NCBI GenBank assembly: GCA_001313365.1
Contig: BBFS01000020.1
Coordinates: 1-53,764 of the forward strand
DNA length: 53,764 bases
Source of the DNA: Paenarthrobacter nitroguajacolicus JCM 14115
GTDB taxonomy: Bacteria; Actinomycetota; Actinomycetes; Actinomycetales; Micrococcaceae
Direction of reading: 5' to 3'
The first letter of the stretch is position 1, and each line of letters opens with the position of its first letter. Below are positions 39,242 through 49,199 of the stretch, piece after piece. A program made the position numbers and the translations under genes. The notes beneath the pieces are model-generated. The model was given only the letters and a program-made list of their open reading frames with translations. It was not told the DNA's origin and did no database searches.

Positions 39242-41324
39242 TCAGCTGTGCACCGCCGTCGAGTCGTCTACGGCAGTCTCTTCCTCACCCGCGAACTGGG
39301 ACATGTACAAGCGGTAGTACGCGCCTTGGAGAGCGAGCAGTCGGGTGTGGTTTCCCTGCTCCACGATCTTGCCGTTTTCCATCACCAGGATGGTGTCGGC
39401 GTCCCGAATCGTAGAGAGTCGGTGGGCGATCACGAAACTCGTACGGTCCGTTCGGAGCGCTGCCATGGCCTTCTGCAGCAGCAGCTCGGTACGGGTGTCC
39501 ACGGAGCTCGTGGCTTCATCCAGGATCAACAACGAAGGATCGGATACGAAGGCACGGGCGATGGTGATGAGCTGCTTTTCACCTGCGCTGACGTTGTTGC
39601 CTTCTTCGTCGATGATCGTCTGGTAACCGTCAGGGAGGGCCCGCACGAAGCGGTCCACGTAGGTGCTTGGCCGCCTCCATGATCTGCTCTTCGGTGGCGT
39701 CCAGGTTTCCGTACTTGATGTTGTCGTAGATGGTCCCGCCAAAGAGCCAGGCATCCTGCAACACCATGCCAACCTTGGACCGCAGCTCAGCACGGCTGAG
39801 GTCCTTGATGTCAACGCCGTCAAGGGTGATCCGGCCGGCATTGAGCTCGTAGAAACGCATCACGAGGTTCACCAGCGTGGTCTTGCCTGCACCGGTGGGC
39901 CCCCCCACAATAGCCACCGTGTGACCAGGTTCCGCAGCGAAGGACAGGTCCTCGATCAGCGGCTTTTCCTCCACGTAGCTGAAGGAGACGTGTTCGAACT
40001 CCACGTGGCCGTCGGTCTTGGAGGGCAGGTGGCGCGTGGCGTTCTCTTCAACTTCTTCATCGGCGTCCAGGAACTCGAAGACGCGCTCTGCGGACGCAAC
40101 GCCGGACTGCAGCATGTTGGCCATGCCTGCAATCTGGCCCAGCGGCTGGGTGAATTCACGGGAGTACTGGATGAACGCCGTGGCGTCGCCGAGGCTCATG
40201 GAGCCTGAGGCAACGCGGAGGCCGCCCACCACGGCGATGCGACGTAGGACAGGTAGGACACGAAGTTCATGGCCGGGAAGATCACGCCGGACACGAACTG
40301 CGCACCGAAGGATGCTTTGTAGAGTTCCTCGTTCTTCTCGTCGAAACGCTCCAGCATGTCGGCATCGCGGCCGAACACCTTCACGAGGTCGTGGCCGGAG
40401 AACGATTCCTCGATCTGGCCATTGAGTGCGCCGGTGTTCTTCCACTGCGCAGCAAAGAGCTTCTGGCTGCGGGCACCAATGACGCCGGCAACAATGCCGG
40501 ACAACGGCAGGGCGATCAAGGCAATCAGCGCCAGCTCCCAGGACACGATGAACATCATGACCGTGATACCCAGAACCGTAAGGACGGAGCTGACCAGTTG
40601 GGAGAACGCCTGCTGAAGACCCTGCTGGACGTTGTCGACGTCGTTGGTTACGCGGGACAGGATGTCGCCACGCTGGCGGGTGTCGAAGTAGTTCAACGGG
40701 AGCCGGTTGAGCTTGGCCTGGACGTCGTTGCGTAGCTTCTTGATGACCCGCATGACGATCCTGTTGAGCAACCAACCTTGGGCCCACAGGAAGATGTTTG
40801 CCACAAAGTACATGAGCAGCACGATCGAAATCAGGAACGTCAGCTTGGGGGGGAAGTCGATCCCGTTGGTGAGCTCCATCTTGGAAACCATGTCCGCAAA
40901 GTTGCCTTGCCCCTGCTGACGCATGAGCTCCACGAACTGCTCTTGGGAGACTCCCTCGGGGGGGACCTGCCTGCCAATGACGCCGCCGAAAATGACGTCC
41001 ATGGCAGTACCCAGGACCTTGGGCGCGATCACGTTGAGCACCACCGAGACGATGACGAGGCCGATCACGATGTACACACCAACGCTCTCGGGCTTCAGCA
41101 GGCCCATCAGCCGCTTGGCGGACGGCCAGAACTCCTTGGCCTTCTTTGCCGGAACGTCGCCGAACATGCCGCCATCGGCTTCGGAAGGGACGTACTCCTC
41201 TTCGACGAAGTCCTCGTCATCAAGCAGCTCGGTTGCTACCTCAGCCTCGGCCGTTGCTTGGCATCTTTGGCGGGCTCTGCCTTGCAGCCCAGCCACGCTT
41301 CTTCTGCTGGTTCTGCTCGCTCAT
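39242..41324 (-). CDS. ABC exporter half-transporter with consensus ATPase motifs (frame-disrupted)
   Basis: Membrane domain followed by ATPase domain, about 690 residues. It starts [16 protein letters not shown] and has an acidic N-terminal stretch ([20 protein letters not shown]) before six predicted segments. ATPase motifs: Walker [10 protein letters not shown], signature [16 protein letters not shown], Walker [14 protein letters not shown] and H-loop VIAHRLST. The Walker A region reads [11 protein letters not shown]; the extra G matches a seven-C run at 39900-39906. Slips near 40235 and 39668 divide it, plus one near 41265. Catalytic Glu and His are both consensus, unlike the partner, so this subunit should carry the active hydrolysis site. 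Start overlaps the partner's stop. Confidence 0.92.
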
Positions 41325-43057
41325 GCCACTTCCTCCACGCTCAGCTGGGATTCAACGATTTCCTGGTAGGTGGGTGACGTCTCCAGCAGTTCGTCGTGCG
41401 TTCCACGGTCGACGATCCGGCCGTTATCCAGCACCAGGATCTCGTCCGCGTCAGCAATGGTTGACACACGCTGGGCCACGATGATGACCGTGGCGTCCCT
41501 GGTCTTGGCTTTCAAGGCCTTCCGCAGCCTGGCATCGGTAGCGACGTCCAAAGCGGAGAACGAATCATCAAACAGGTACACATTCGGTTTGGTAACCAAC
41601 GCCCTGGCAATGGACAGCCTTTGGCGCTGGCCACCGGAAACATTGGTACCACCTTGGGCAAGGCGCCTGTTCAAACCGGATGACTTTTCCTCGACGAAGC
41701 CCTTGGCCTGCGCAGTCTCCAACGCCTCCCACAGTTCTTCGTCGGTGGCATCGGGCTTGCCGAAGCGCAGGTTGTGCTCGATAGTCCCGGAGAACAGGTA
41801 TGGCTTCTGCGGAACCGCGGAGACCCGGCTGGTGATTTCAGATGCGTCCATCTTGGTGACGGGCACGCCGTCGAGCAGTACGTCGCCCGAGGCGACATCG
41901 TAAAGCCGCGGCAGGAGCGAAACCAGGGTGGTCTTGCCTGCGCCCGTGGATCCGATGATGGCCAGGGTCTTACCCGGCTCGGCGGTGAAGGAGATGTTGC
42001 TCAGCACCGGCGCTCCGCACCCGGTACTTGAACGTGACGTCGCGGAATTCCACGCGACCCTTCTTCTCAGCCGGCACCACCGGCGAGGTGGGGGGGTTGT
42101 GAATGGAAGGTTCGACGTCGAGCACCTCGCCGATGCGATCTGCACAGACGGACGCGCGGGGGGGAATCATCATGGCCATGAACGTGCCCATCATGACGGC
42201 CATCAGGATCTGCAACAGGTACTGGAGGAAGGCCGTGAGCGCACCCACCTGCATGTCACCAGAGTCCACGCGCTGGCCACCGAACCACAGCACGGCAGCC
42301 GTAGACAGGTGCAGGATCATGCCGATGGCCGGGAACATGAGGACAAACAGGTTACCGATCTTCACGGACACTGCGGTGAGGTCATCATTGGCATCGCCGA
42401 AGCGCTTGGCCTCGTGGGGTTCACGCACAAAGGCACGGACCACGCGGATGCCGATGATTTGCTCGCGCAGCACACCGTTGATCGCGTCGATCTTGGTCTG
42501 CATGGAACGGAACAGCGGCATCAACCGGACTACGAGGTAGCCCACTACGGCCACCAGGACCGGAACGGAAACCCATACGAGCCACGAGAGGTTGAGGTCC
42601 TCACGGAGGGCCATGATGATGCCGCCAACACACATGATGGGCGTGGAAACCATGAAGTTCAGGCCCATGAGCACCAGCATCTGTACCTGCTGGACATCGT
42701 TGGTGCCGCGGGTGATCAGCGTGGGTGCACCGAATCGGTTGACGTCCTGGGCCGAGAAGCTGCTGACCTGCCGGTAGACGCTTCGGCGCAGGTCGCGGCC
42801 GATTGCCATGGCAACGCGGGCGCGAAGTAAACGGCGATGATAGCGGTAAGCACCTGTCCAAGGGCGACACCGAGCATGAGCACACCGGTCTGCCAGATGA
42901 AGTCGGTGTCTCCGCGGGAAACTCCCTCATCAATGATTTTGGCGTTGAGGCTGGGGAGGTAGAGCGTGGCGATGGTGGACGCCAACTGAAAAATCAGCAC
43001 AGCCACAATCTGCGGCAAATACGGCTTGGAGTAGCGCCGTATAAGGGTGACAAGCAT
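41321..43057 (-). CDS. ABC exporter half-transporter with degenerate ATPase site (frame-disrupted)
   Basis: About 580 residues. I chose ATG 43057 (MLVTLIRRYSKPYLPQIVAV) because AAGGA lies at good spacing. Membrane domain blocks: DINRFGAPTLITRGTNDVQQ-type text, NGVLREQIIGIRVVRAF. ATPase motifs: Walker A GSTGAGKTT, signature VSGGQRQRLSIARAL, Walker B VYLFDDSFSALD and H-loop VIIVAQRVSTI. The residue after Walker B is Asp rather than Glu, and the H-loop has Gln where His is expected, the pattern of the non-hydrolysing half of heterodimeric exporters. Slips near 42815 and 42015. Translationally coupled to the next gene by an ATGA overlap. Confidence 0.92.
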
Positions 43058-43266
43058 GCCCACGGGTCCTTAGAAAGAGTGCGTGAATGAGATAAGAGAA
43101 GTTTGGCAGCAGGGGGGGCTGACAGTATTAGCCTCCCCCACTCTACGAAATCCGTTGCCCGGGCGAAACAACTTACGGAAAAGATCATCCCAGCGGAGTA
43201 TTTCCCGTGTCGGTCGTGCCCGCTCTGGGGGGGTATCCCCCTTGGGTAGGCACCGTGCCGGCAACA

Positions 43267-43298
43267 AAAACGCCGGCTGGTTTCCCAGCCGGCGTTTT
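43267..43298 (-). terminator. Rho-independent terminator after the MFS gene
   Basis: A perfect ten-pair stem CGCCGGCTGG/CCAGCCGGCG with a GAAA tetraloop on the minus strand, followed there by TTTTTGTT. Flanking A and T runs make it potentially bidirectional. It lies 75 bases after the MFS stop and insulates the ABC exporter from the efflux operon. Confidence 0.85.
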
Positions 43299-43372
43299 CA
43301 GTCCCGCCCTCGTTGGCCAAGCTCCACGTAGTACGCGAGGAGTGTCAAACAAGGGCGGGATCCGTAGAGGAG

Positions 43373-45472
43373 TCAGCCCGCGTGCTTGCCGTGGTCCGCG
43401 CGCGCTTCTACGCCTTGGAGGAGCAACAACGCCATCCGTTCCTGCTGCCTGCGTTCGCGCTTGAGCTCCTTACGGATCGCGGCGAGCTCCTCCGCGGTAT
43501 GAGCCTGCTGCTCCGCGATGGTTTGCTGCTCCCGCAACCGGGCCTGGAGTTCCACGTTGGCTCGGCTGAGCTGCAGTTGCTGTTCGGCGAGGACGTACTG
43601 GTACGGGACAGTTGTTCCTGAACTTCCTTCACATCAGCCGTGCCCTGGGGGGGTCGTTCCTGCGTGAGGATCCGGGCGAACTCCAGGTCAAGGTCGGATC
43701 CGGACTCCACGTTCGAAGCCGGTCGCTCCCCCCACTGGAACCTGACGGGCGCCCCCCCTGAAACCTGACGGGAACCCCCTGAAACCGCAGGGTCGGCACC
43801 CAAGCGGCGCGCGCGTCGTCGGACGCTTTCACTGCGTCCATGGACGCGGTGTCCAGCGACATTCCAGCGTCTCCTGAAGCCGTGGCAATGAGTTCCTTTT
43901 CCGGAGCAGCATCAACCGTGCGGCGCAGTGGGCGTTCCTTGATGAGCAGCACAGCCAGGAGGGCCACAACGCTGATGATCGCCGAGATCAGGAAGATCTG
44001 CGCGGTCGCGTCACCGTAGGCTGCCCGCATGATCTCAGCGATGGGAGCGGGCATATCGGCCAGGTCCATGCTGGCTCCGGAGGCACCACCCTGGGCCGGA
44101 ATGCCCGCGGCAGCCATGCCTTCAACGGCAAGTTCCTTCACATGGTTGGACATGATGGCGCCCAGGACGGATACGCCGATCGCACCACCCACTGAGCGGA
44201 AGAACGCCACCGAAGCACTGGCGGTTCCAATGTCCTTGGCCTGGACCGTGTTCTGAACAGCAAGCACCAGGTTTTGCATCAGCATGCCAAGGCCGAGGCC
44301 GAACACGCCGGTATAGATCGCCACAATCCACAGTTCAGTGGTGTGGTCCATGGTTCCGGCGAACGCGAGGCCGCCGATGAGGAGGACGGACCCTGCAACC
44401 AGGAACCTCTTCCACTTGCCGAAGCGGCTGATCAGAATGCCGGATGCGACGGAACCGATCAGGTTGCCGGCGATCATCGGCAGCGTGAGCAGGCCGGCCT
44501 CGGTGGGTGTGGCGCCCCCCCGGGCAACCTGGAAGTACTGACCCAGGAAGGTGGACGAACCGAACATGGCGATACCGACCGCAACGGAGGCAACGATGGC
44601 CAAGGCCGTGGTGCGCTCGGAGATGATCTTGAGCGGAATGATGGGCTCAGGGACTTTGGTTTCCACCAACACCAGAAGTGCCAGCAGGCTACGCCGCCGC
44701 CCACCATGAGTGCGGACTGCCAGGAGAACCAGTCGTAGTAGTCAGGGTTGCCGGCGAAGGAAACCCAGATGAGGAGCAGGCTCACGCCGGACGTCAGCAG
44801 GACGGAACCGAGCCAATCGATCTTCGCCGGGCGCTTGATGTGCTGGATCTTCAACGTCACCTGGAGCAGGATGAGTGCGACGACAGCCAGCGGCACGCAC
44901 ACGAAGAACGTCCAGCGCCAGCCCAGCGGGCTGTCAACGATGAAGCCGCCCAGCAGCGGGCCGCCGGCAGTACCCACCGCCATGACAGCGCCCATGTAAC
45001 CGGAGTACTTGCCGCGGTCGCGCGGCGGAATCATGGAGCCGATGATCGCCTGTGCCAAGGCGGTGAGGCCGCCCATGGCCACGCCCTGGATGACACGGGC
45101 GGTCAGCAGCAGCGGAATGGTTTCAGAAAGGCCTGCCATGACCGAGCCTGCGACGAAGATGATGATGCTCAGCTGGACCAGGAGCTTCTTGTCGAAGAGG
45201 TCCGCGAGCTTGCCCCCCCAGATGGGCGTGGTGGCAGCGTTTGCCAACAGCGCGGCGTGATGACCCAAGCGAAGTCGGTTTGCGTGCCCTTGAGCTCGGA
45301 CATGATGGTTGGCAGCGCGTTGGCAACAATCGTGCTGCTCAGGATCGCTGTGAAGAAGGCTGCAAGGAGCCCCCCCGTGAGCTTCCATGATCTGCCGATG
45401 GGTCATGGGCGCGGACGCCCCTTTAACTGAGGCGTCCACCGCCTGGGAGTTGTGTACTGCTGGTGTAGCCAT
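43373..45472 (-). CDS. DHA2-type MFS multidrug transporter with C-terminal coiled coil (frame-disrupted)
   Basis: About 690 residues with roughly 14 predicted membrane segments. It starts MATPAVHNSQAVDASVKGASAPMTHRQI after GGAG. Family blocks: VIQGVAMGGLTALAQAIIGSMIPPRDRGKYSG (motif-C region), GTAGGPLLGGFIVDSPLGWRWTFFV and FLGQYFQVARGGATPTEAGLLTLPM. After the last segment comes a linker with three (V/A)PVRFQG-like units and then a long charged coiled coil (ARLREQQTIAEQQAHTAEELAAIRKELKRERRQQ), ending EARADHGKHAG. This tail is unusual for the family. Slips near 45365, 45250, 44690, 43745 and 43605. Forms an operon with the MarR gene upstream. Confidence 0.87.
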
Positions 45473-45482
45473 GCGTGGGCTC

Positions 45483-45966
45483 CTAAGTTGTCTGGTTTGT
45501 TGTTATGGAGCCGGCCGCCGTTGCCCGGATTGAGTCCTTGAGGGACACAGTGAGTTTGTTGATGACCTGGGAGGCCTCGAGGCGTCCGCCTCGCTCCAAT
45601 CCGCCAGGTAATCGCGCAGTCTCACGCTGCGTTGTTCTTCGAATTCGCGCAGTTTTGCCGCGCCGCTTTCCGTCAGGGCGAGAAGCTGGGCCCTGCCGTC
45701 AGCTGGATCAGGCCGCCTGACTACAAAGCCAAGCTCCTCGAGTTCGGTGATGTGCCGGCTGAGGACCGGGGCGCTGACGCCGAGTCGAGTGGCCAGTTGG
45801 GTTGCGCGGGTCTCTCCCTCGCCGATGAAACGCATCACCCCCCCTGCACAGCCATTCCGACGTCGGGCACGCGGGCCATGTGGGCAGTCACCACACAGCG
45901 CAGCGTGCGCTGGAGATCGAAAATCTGATGCACAAGATCGGTTGCTGTGGCAGAACCGACGGACAT
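45483..45966 (-). CDS. MarR-family transcriptional regulator (frame-disrupted)
   Basis: About 160 residues. It starts MSVGSATATDLVHQIFDLQRTLRCVVTAHMARVPDVG; an error in the C run at 45838-45844 then shifts the frame. The winged helix follows: TRATQLATRLGVSAPVLSRHITELEELGFVVRRPDPADGRAQLLALTESG. A slip near 45585 leads to the end VINKLTVSLKDSIRATAAGSITTNQTT and TAG at 45485-45483. The stop is followed at once by GGAG and the MFS start, so the two are co-translated. It probably represses its own operon through the inverted repeat at 45987-46031. Confidence 0.88.
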
Positions 45967-45986
45967 GCGAAACACCCCCTCTTTTT

Positions 45987-46031
45987 GTTTGCCTAAAGCA
46001 ACTATAACGCAGATTGATTGCTTTGGGAAAC
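45987..46031. promoter_or_regulatory. Inverted repeat upstream of the MarR-MFS operon
   Basis: GTTTGCCTAAAGCAA (45987-46001) is mirrored by TTGCTTTGGGAAAC (46018-46031), 16 bases apart, with one mismatch and one missing base. It is 21 bases before the MarR start. Position and symmetry suggest a MarR operator pair overlapping the promoter. Confidence 0.65.
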
Positions 46032-46115
46032 TAAAGATGCGAGGAGTGTCTAAGTTGTAGGGCCCGCTCTACACCCTATTTTTGGGAAATTGGGCGCAAA
46101 GCAGGCCTCACAACG

Positions 46116-46160
46116 CAGCCAGCCCCCCACACGGTGTTCCGTGCGGGGGGGGCTGGCTGT
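46116..46160 (-). terminator. Hairpin after the TPP enzyme gene
   Basis: CAGCCAGCC...CACACGG pairs with CCGTGCG...GGCTGGCTG around TGTT, just after the stop of the TPP enzyme gene. On the plus strand it is followed by TTTTGGTTG; on the minus strand the tail is only CGTTGTG. The C and G runs inside it are of unequal length, consistent with run-length errors. Confidence 0.6.
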
Positions 46161-46178
46161 TTTGGTTGTTTAGTTGCT

Positions 46179-47898
46179 CTAGTCGTCCAGGTGCGTGGGG
46201 CCGAACATCTTCAGCAGTGTTTCAACCACGACGACGTTGGTCCGTCAGCTTCGAAGGACGCCTTGAGCGCGTCCCCCCCACTTCCTCCGGGGCAACCCTG
46301 CGGGCCGGGACGCCAAAAGACTCAGCAAGCTTCACGAAGTCCGGGCGGGCGAGTTCGGTGGCGGTGGCTTGGCCGAAGGCGCCCACCATGTATTCGCGCA
46401 GAATGCCGTAGCCGCCGTCGTCCACGATCAGCCAGGTGACCGGGACATTGTGCTGCTTGGCGGTGGCTAGCTCGGAGATGGAGTACATGGAAGATCCGTC
46501 ACCGGATACGGCCAGCACGCGACTCGGCTTGCCCGTGGTTTCAAGACCCACGGCACCGCCGATTGCCGCCGGGAAGCCGTAGCCGAGGCCGCCGGCCCCC
46601 CCTTGGGCGGAGTGGAACTGACCCTGCCGGGCGTCCCAGCAGCTCCAGCCCCCCCAGTAGGCAGAGATGGTCATGTCCCAGAACGTCTGCATGTCAGCCG
46701 GGACGGCCTCGCGGATGTCGGCCATGAACTTCAGTTCCTTGGCCAGGTCCTGTGATTCCAGGCGCGCTTTGACCTTGGCCAGGGATTCCTTGACGACGTC
46801 TTCGGGGCTGGTGCCGTGCCAGGACCGGGTTACTGCGTCCGCAGCGCCGGCTGCTGACAGAGCCTCGTCCAGGGCCGCGAGGGCTTGGCCGGCATCGGCA
46901 CGGATGCCCAAGCCCGGCCGGTTGGACTCAAGAACCCGGGGTTCGGCGTCGATCTGGATGATGCGGCCGCGGGGGCTCGAATGTGAAGTAATTGGAAGTC
47001 ACTTCACCCAGGGACGAGCCAATGACGATCAACACGTCGGCGTCTTCCAGGACATCGGTCATGTACCGGTCCTCGATCCACGACTGCAGGGACAGCTCGT
47101 GGGTCCACGGGAACGCACCATTGCCGCCGGGAGTACAGATCACCGGCGCGCGCAGCTGCTCGGCAATCGAGAGCAGCGACTTCTCGGCCCGACCACGACG
47201 CGTACCGCCGCCGGCGATGATCGCCGGACGTTCCGCCGTCGAAAGCCACTTCACGGCTTCGCGGATCAGCTCGACGCGCGGCGGGTTATCGAATGCCTCG
47301 GCCAGCGCATCCTCCACCGGCGGCACCATGATGGGATCCAGGAGGACGTTCTGCGGGATTTCGATCCAGACCGGGCCCTGTGGCGAGGAAATCGCCTCGG
47401 TCCAGGCGTCCTGGATGGCCGACGGGATACCCGAGGCGTGCTGGATCAGGCGCTGGCTCTTGGTGACGTTCGCGGCCGAGGCCTTCTGGTCATCGAGCTG
47501 GTGCAGCATGCCTTTGCGGCGTGCACCCAGGCCGTCGAGGGGGGATCTGGCTGGCGACAACCACCATGGGAACACCCGTGGCGTAGGCCTCCTGAAGGCC
47601 AGCCAGGGAGGTGAGCGCCCCCCCAGGACCGGTGGACAGGAACAGCACACCTACTCGCCGGTGGCTCGGGAGTAACCGTCGCTGCAAACGCCGAGTTGTT
47701 CTCCACACGGGAGGAGACGAAGTGCAGGTTGCCGCGGCCCATGGCGTCAAAGAGACCCAACGCGTGCTGGCCGGGGGGGATACCGAAGACGGTCTTAGCG
47801 CCCAGCGCTTCAAGGGTCTCGACGACGAGGTCCCCCGCCGTTGCGCTGGTTGGTGCCCTTGGTGGGGGGGCGGCTGTGCCGGGATCGAAATCAATCAT
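46179..47898 (-). CDS. Thiamine-pyrophosphate enzyme, acetolactate-synthase-like (frame-disrupted)
   Basis: About 565 residues with the three domains of TPP decarboxylases/synthases. N-terminal PYR domain: [31 protein letters not shown] and the catalytic-Glu block [20 protein letters not shown]. Middle domain: [22 protein letters not shown] and [16 protein letters not shown]-terminal PP domain: [20 protein letters not shown] and [20 protein letters not shown], the GDGS metal-TPP motif. The end is [18 protein letters not shown] with TAG at 46181-46179. Its start overlaps the agmatinase stop (ATGA). Next to a guanidino-hydrolase it may act on a related keto acid or amine-derived product; the substrate is not known. 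Slips near 47830, 47765, 47655, 47625, 47540, 46975 and 46270. Confidence 0.87.
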
Positions 47899-48982
47899 CG
47901 CTGGTCCCCGGCCGTTGCGGTTGCCTGTGCGAGTTCGGCCATGCGAGCGCCGAGCGCCTGCTGCGCGTAACCGTTCGGGGGGGCACCTTGGCGGTCGCCT
48001 TCCACGGCGTTGTCCGCCATGAGGGTCACGAGCTCGTACGCTACGTGGCTGCCTGCAACACCGGTGATCTCGGCGTGGTCGTAGGCAGGAGCAACTTCAA
48101 CGATGTCCGCTCCAACGAGGTTCATGCCGCGGAAGCCACGGATGATTTCGAGAAGTTCGCGGCTGGTGATGCCGCCGGCTTCGGGGGGGTGCCGGTGCCG
48201 GGTGCGTGTGCGGGGGGGTCCAAAACGTCGATGTCCACGGAGATGTACAGCGGGCGGTTGCCGATGCGGTCACGGATCTTGGCTACGGTTTCCAGGACGC
48301 CTGGTAGTAGACGTCAGCGGAGGTGACGATTCCGAAGCCGAAGCGGTGGTCGTCGTCGAGGTCTTTCTTGCCATACAGGGGGGGCCGCGGGTACCCACGT
48401 GGCTGATGGCTTCGGTGTCCAGGATGCCCTCTTCCACCGCGCGGCGGAACGGGGTGCCGTGAGTGTACTCGGCACCGAAGTACGTGTCCCAGGTGTCCAG
48501 GTGGGCGTCGAAGTGGAGCATCGCAATGGGCTCGCCTGCCCGCTCCGCTGCTGCCCGCAAGAGCGGGAGTGCAATGGTGTGGTCGCCACCGAGGGTTACC
48601 AGTTTGCTGCCGTTGGCCGTGAGGTCCAGGGCGTTCTGTTGGACAGCCTCGATTGCCTCGTTGATGTTGAACGGGTTCACGGCCATGTCGCCGGCATCGG
48701 CAACCTGGATGTTCTCGAAGGGGGGGCTGACGTCCCAGGCAGGGTTGTACGGGCGCAGCAGTCGGCTGGCTTCGCGTACATGGTTGGCGCCGAAGCGCGC
48801 CCCGGGGGGGCGGTAGGAGACACCGGAGTCGAAGGGAACGCCCACTACTGTGACGTCAGCTTGGAGACCTGGTCCAGTCGGGGGGGCAGGCGGGCATAGG
48901 TGGCGGCACCGGCGTAACGCGGAATGCGGGATGAATCGATGGGTCCAAGGTTCCCGTTGGCCGTAATGCGAAGCTCTTCCAA
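47895..48982 (-). CDS. speB: Agmatinase/guanidinobutyrase-family ureohydrolase (frame-disrupted)
   Basis: A binuclear manganese hydrolase that removes urea from a guanidino compound. The start is TTG 48982 ([24 protein letters not shown]) after AAGGAGAGG. Metal-binding blocks: [30 protein letters not shown] and [24 protein letters not shown]. The opening [25 protein letters not shown] is also typical. Length is about 355 residues. Agmatine and 4-guanidinobutyrate enzymes are not separable by eye; the neighbouring symporter, TPP enzyme and XRE-cupin regulator recall guanidinobutyrase (gbu) loci, so the symbol speB is used in the broad family sense. Slips near 48870, 48380, 48305, 48220 and 48190. 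Confidence 0.87.
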
Positions 48983-49018
48983 AATATGCCTCTCCTTCGA
49001 GTTGGATCAGTTGCTGTG

Positions 49019-49054
49019 ACTCCCATCATACACTCGAAGTTGCCTTATATGCAT
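49019..49054. promoter_or_regulatory. Shared motif in the agmatinase/APC permease divergent promoter
   Basis: Contains ACTCCCATCA (49019-49028) and GTTGCCTTATATGCAT (49039-49054). The same ACTCCCATCA and a GTTGCCTATGAGGATAT element on the opposite strand recur at 51967-51997 before the regulator/symporter pair. The recurrence suggests binding by the XRE-cupin regulator. The rest of the 217-base gap holds no gene I can see. Confidence 0.45.
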
Positions 49055-49199
49055 CACATGTTTACAAGAGATTCGGCTGCGTTCAGCATGAGATGCCGGT
49101 CACAGCGGGCGTTAAGATTCCATAAAAACCGGGGTCCCGGCGTCGAATACGGCCATACGCTCCTAGCGGACGCAGCATCCGGCTGCACGAAAGGACACC

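Noticed and set aside
41928..42830. Long histidine-rich plus-strand reading
   Set aside because: It lies opposite the ABC exporter gene, whose conserved motifs prove the minus strand is coding; His/Asp-rich text is typical of an antisense shadow.
118..49000. Programmed frameshifting as explanation of split genes
   Set aside because: Shifts occur in both directions, at varied sequences, without slippery heptamers or shared downstream structures.
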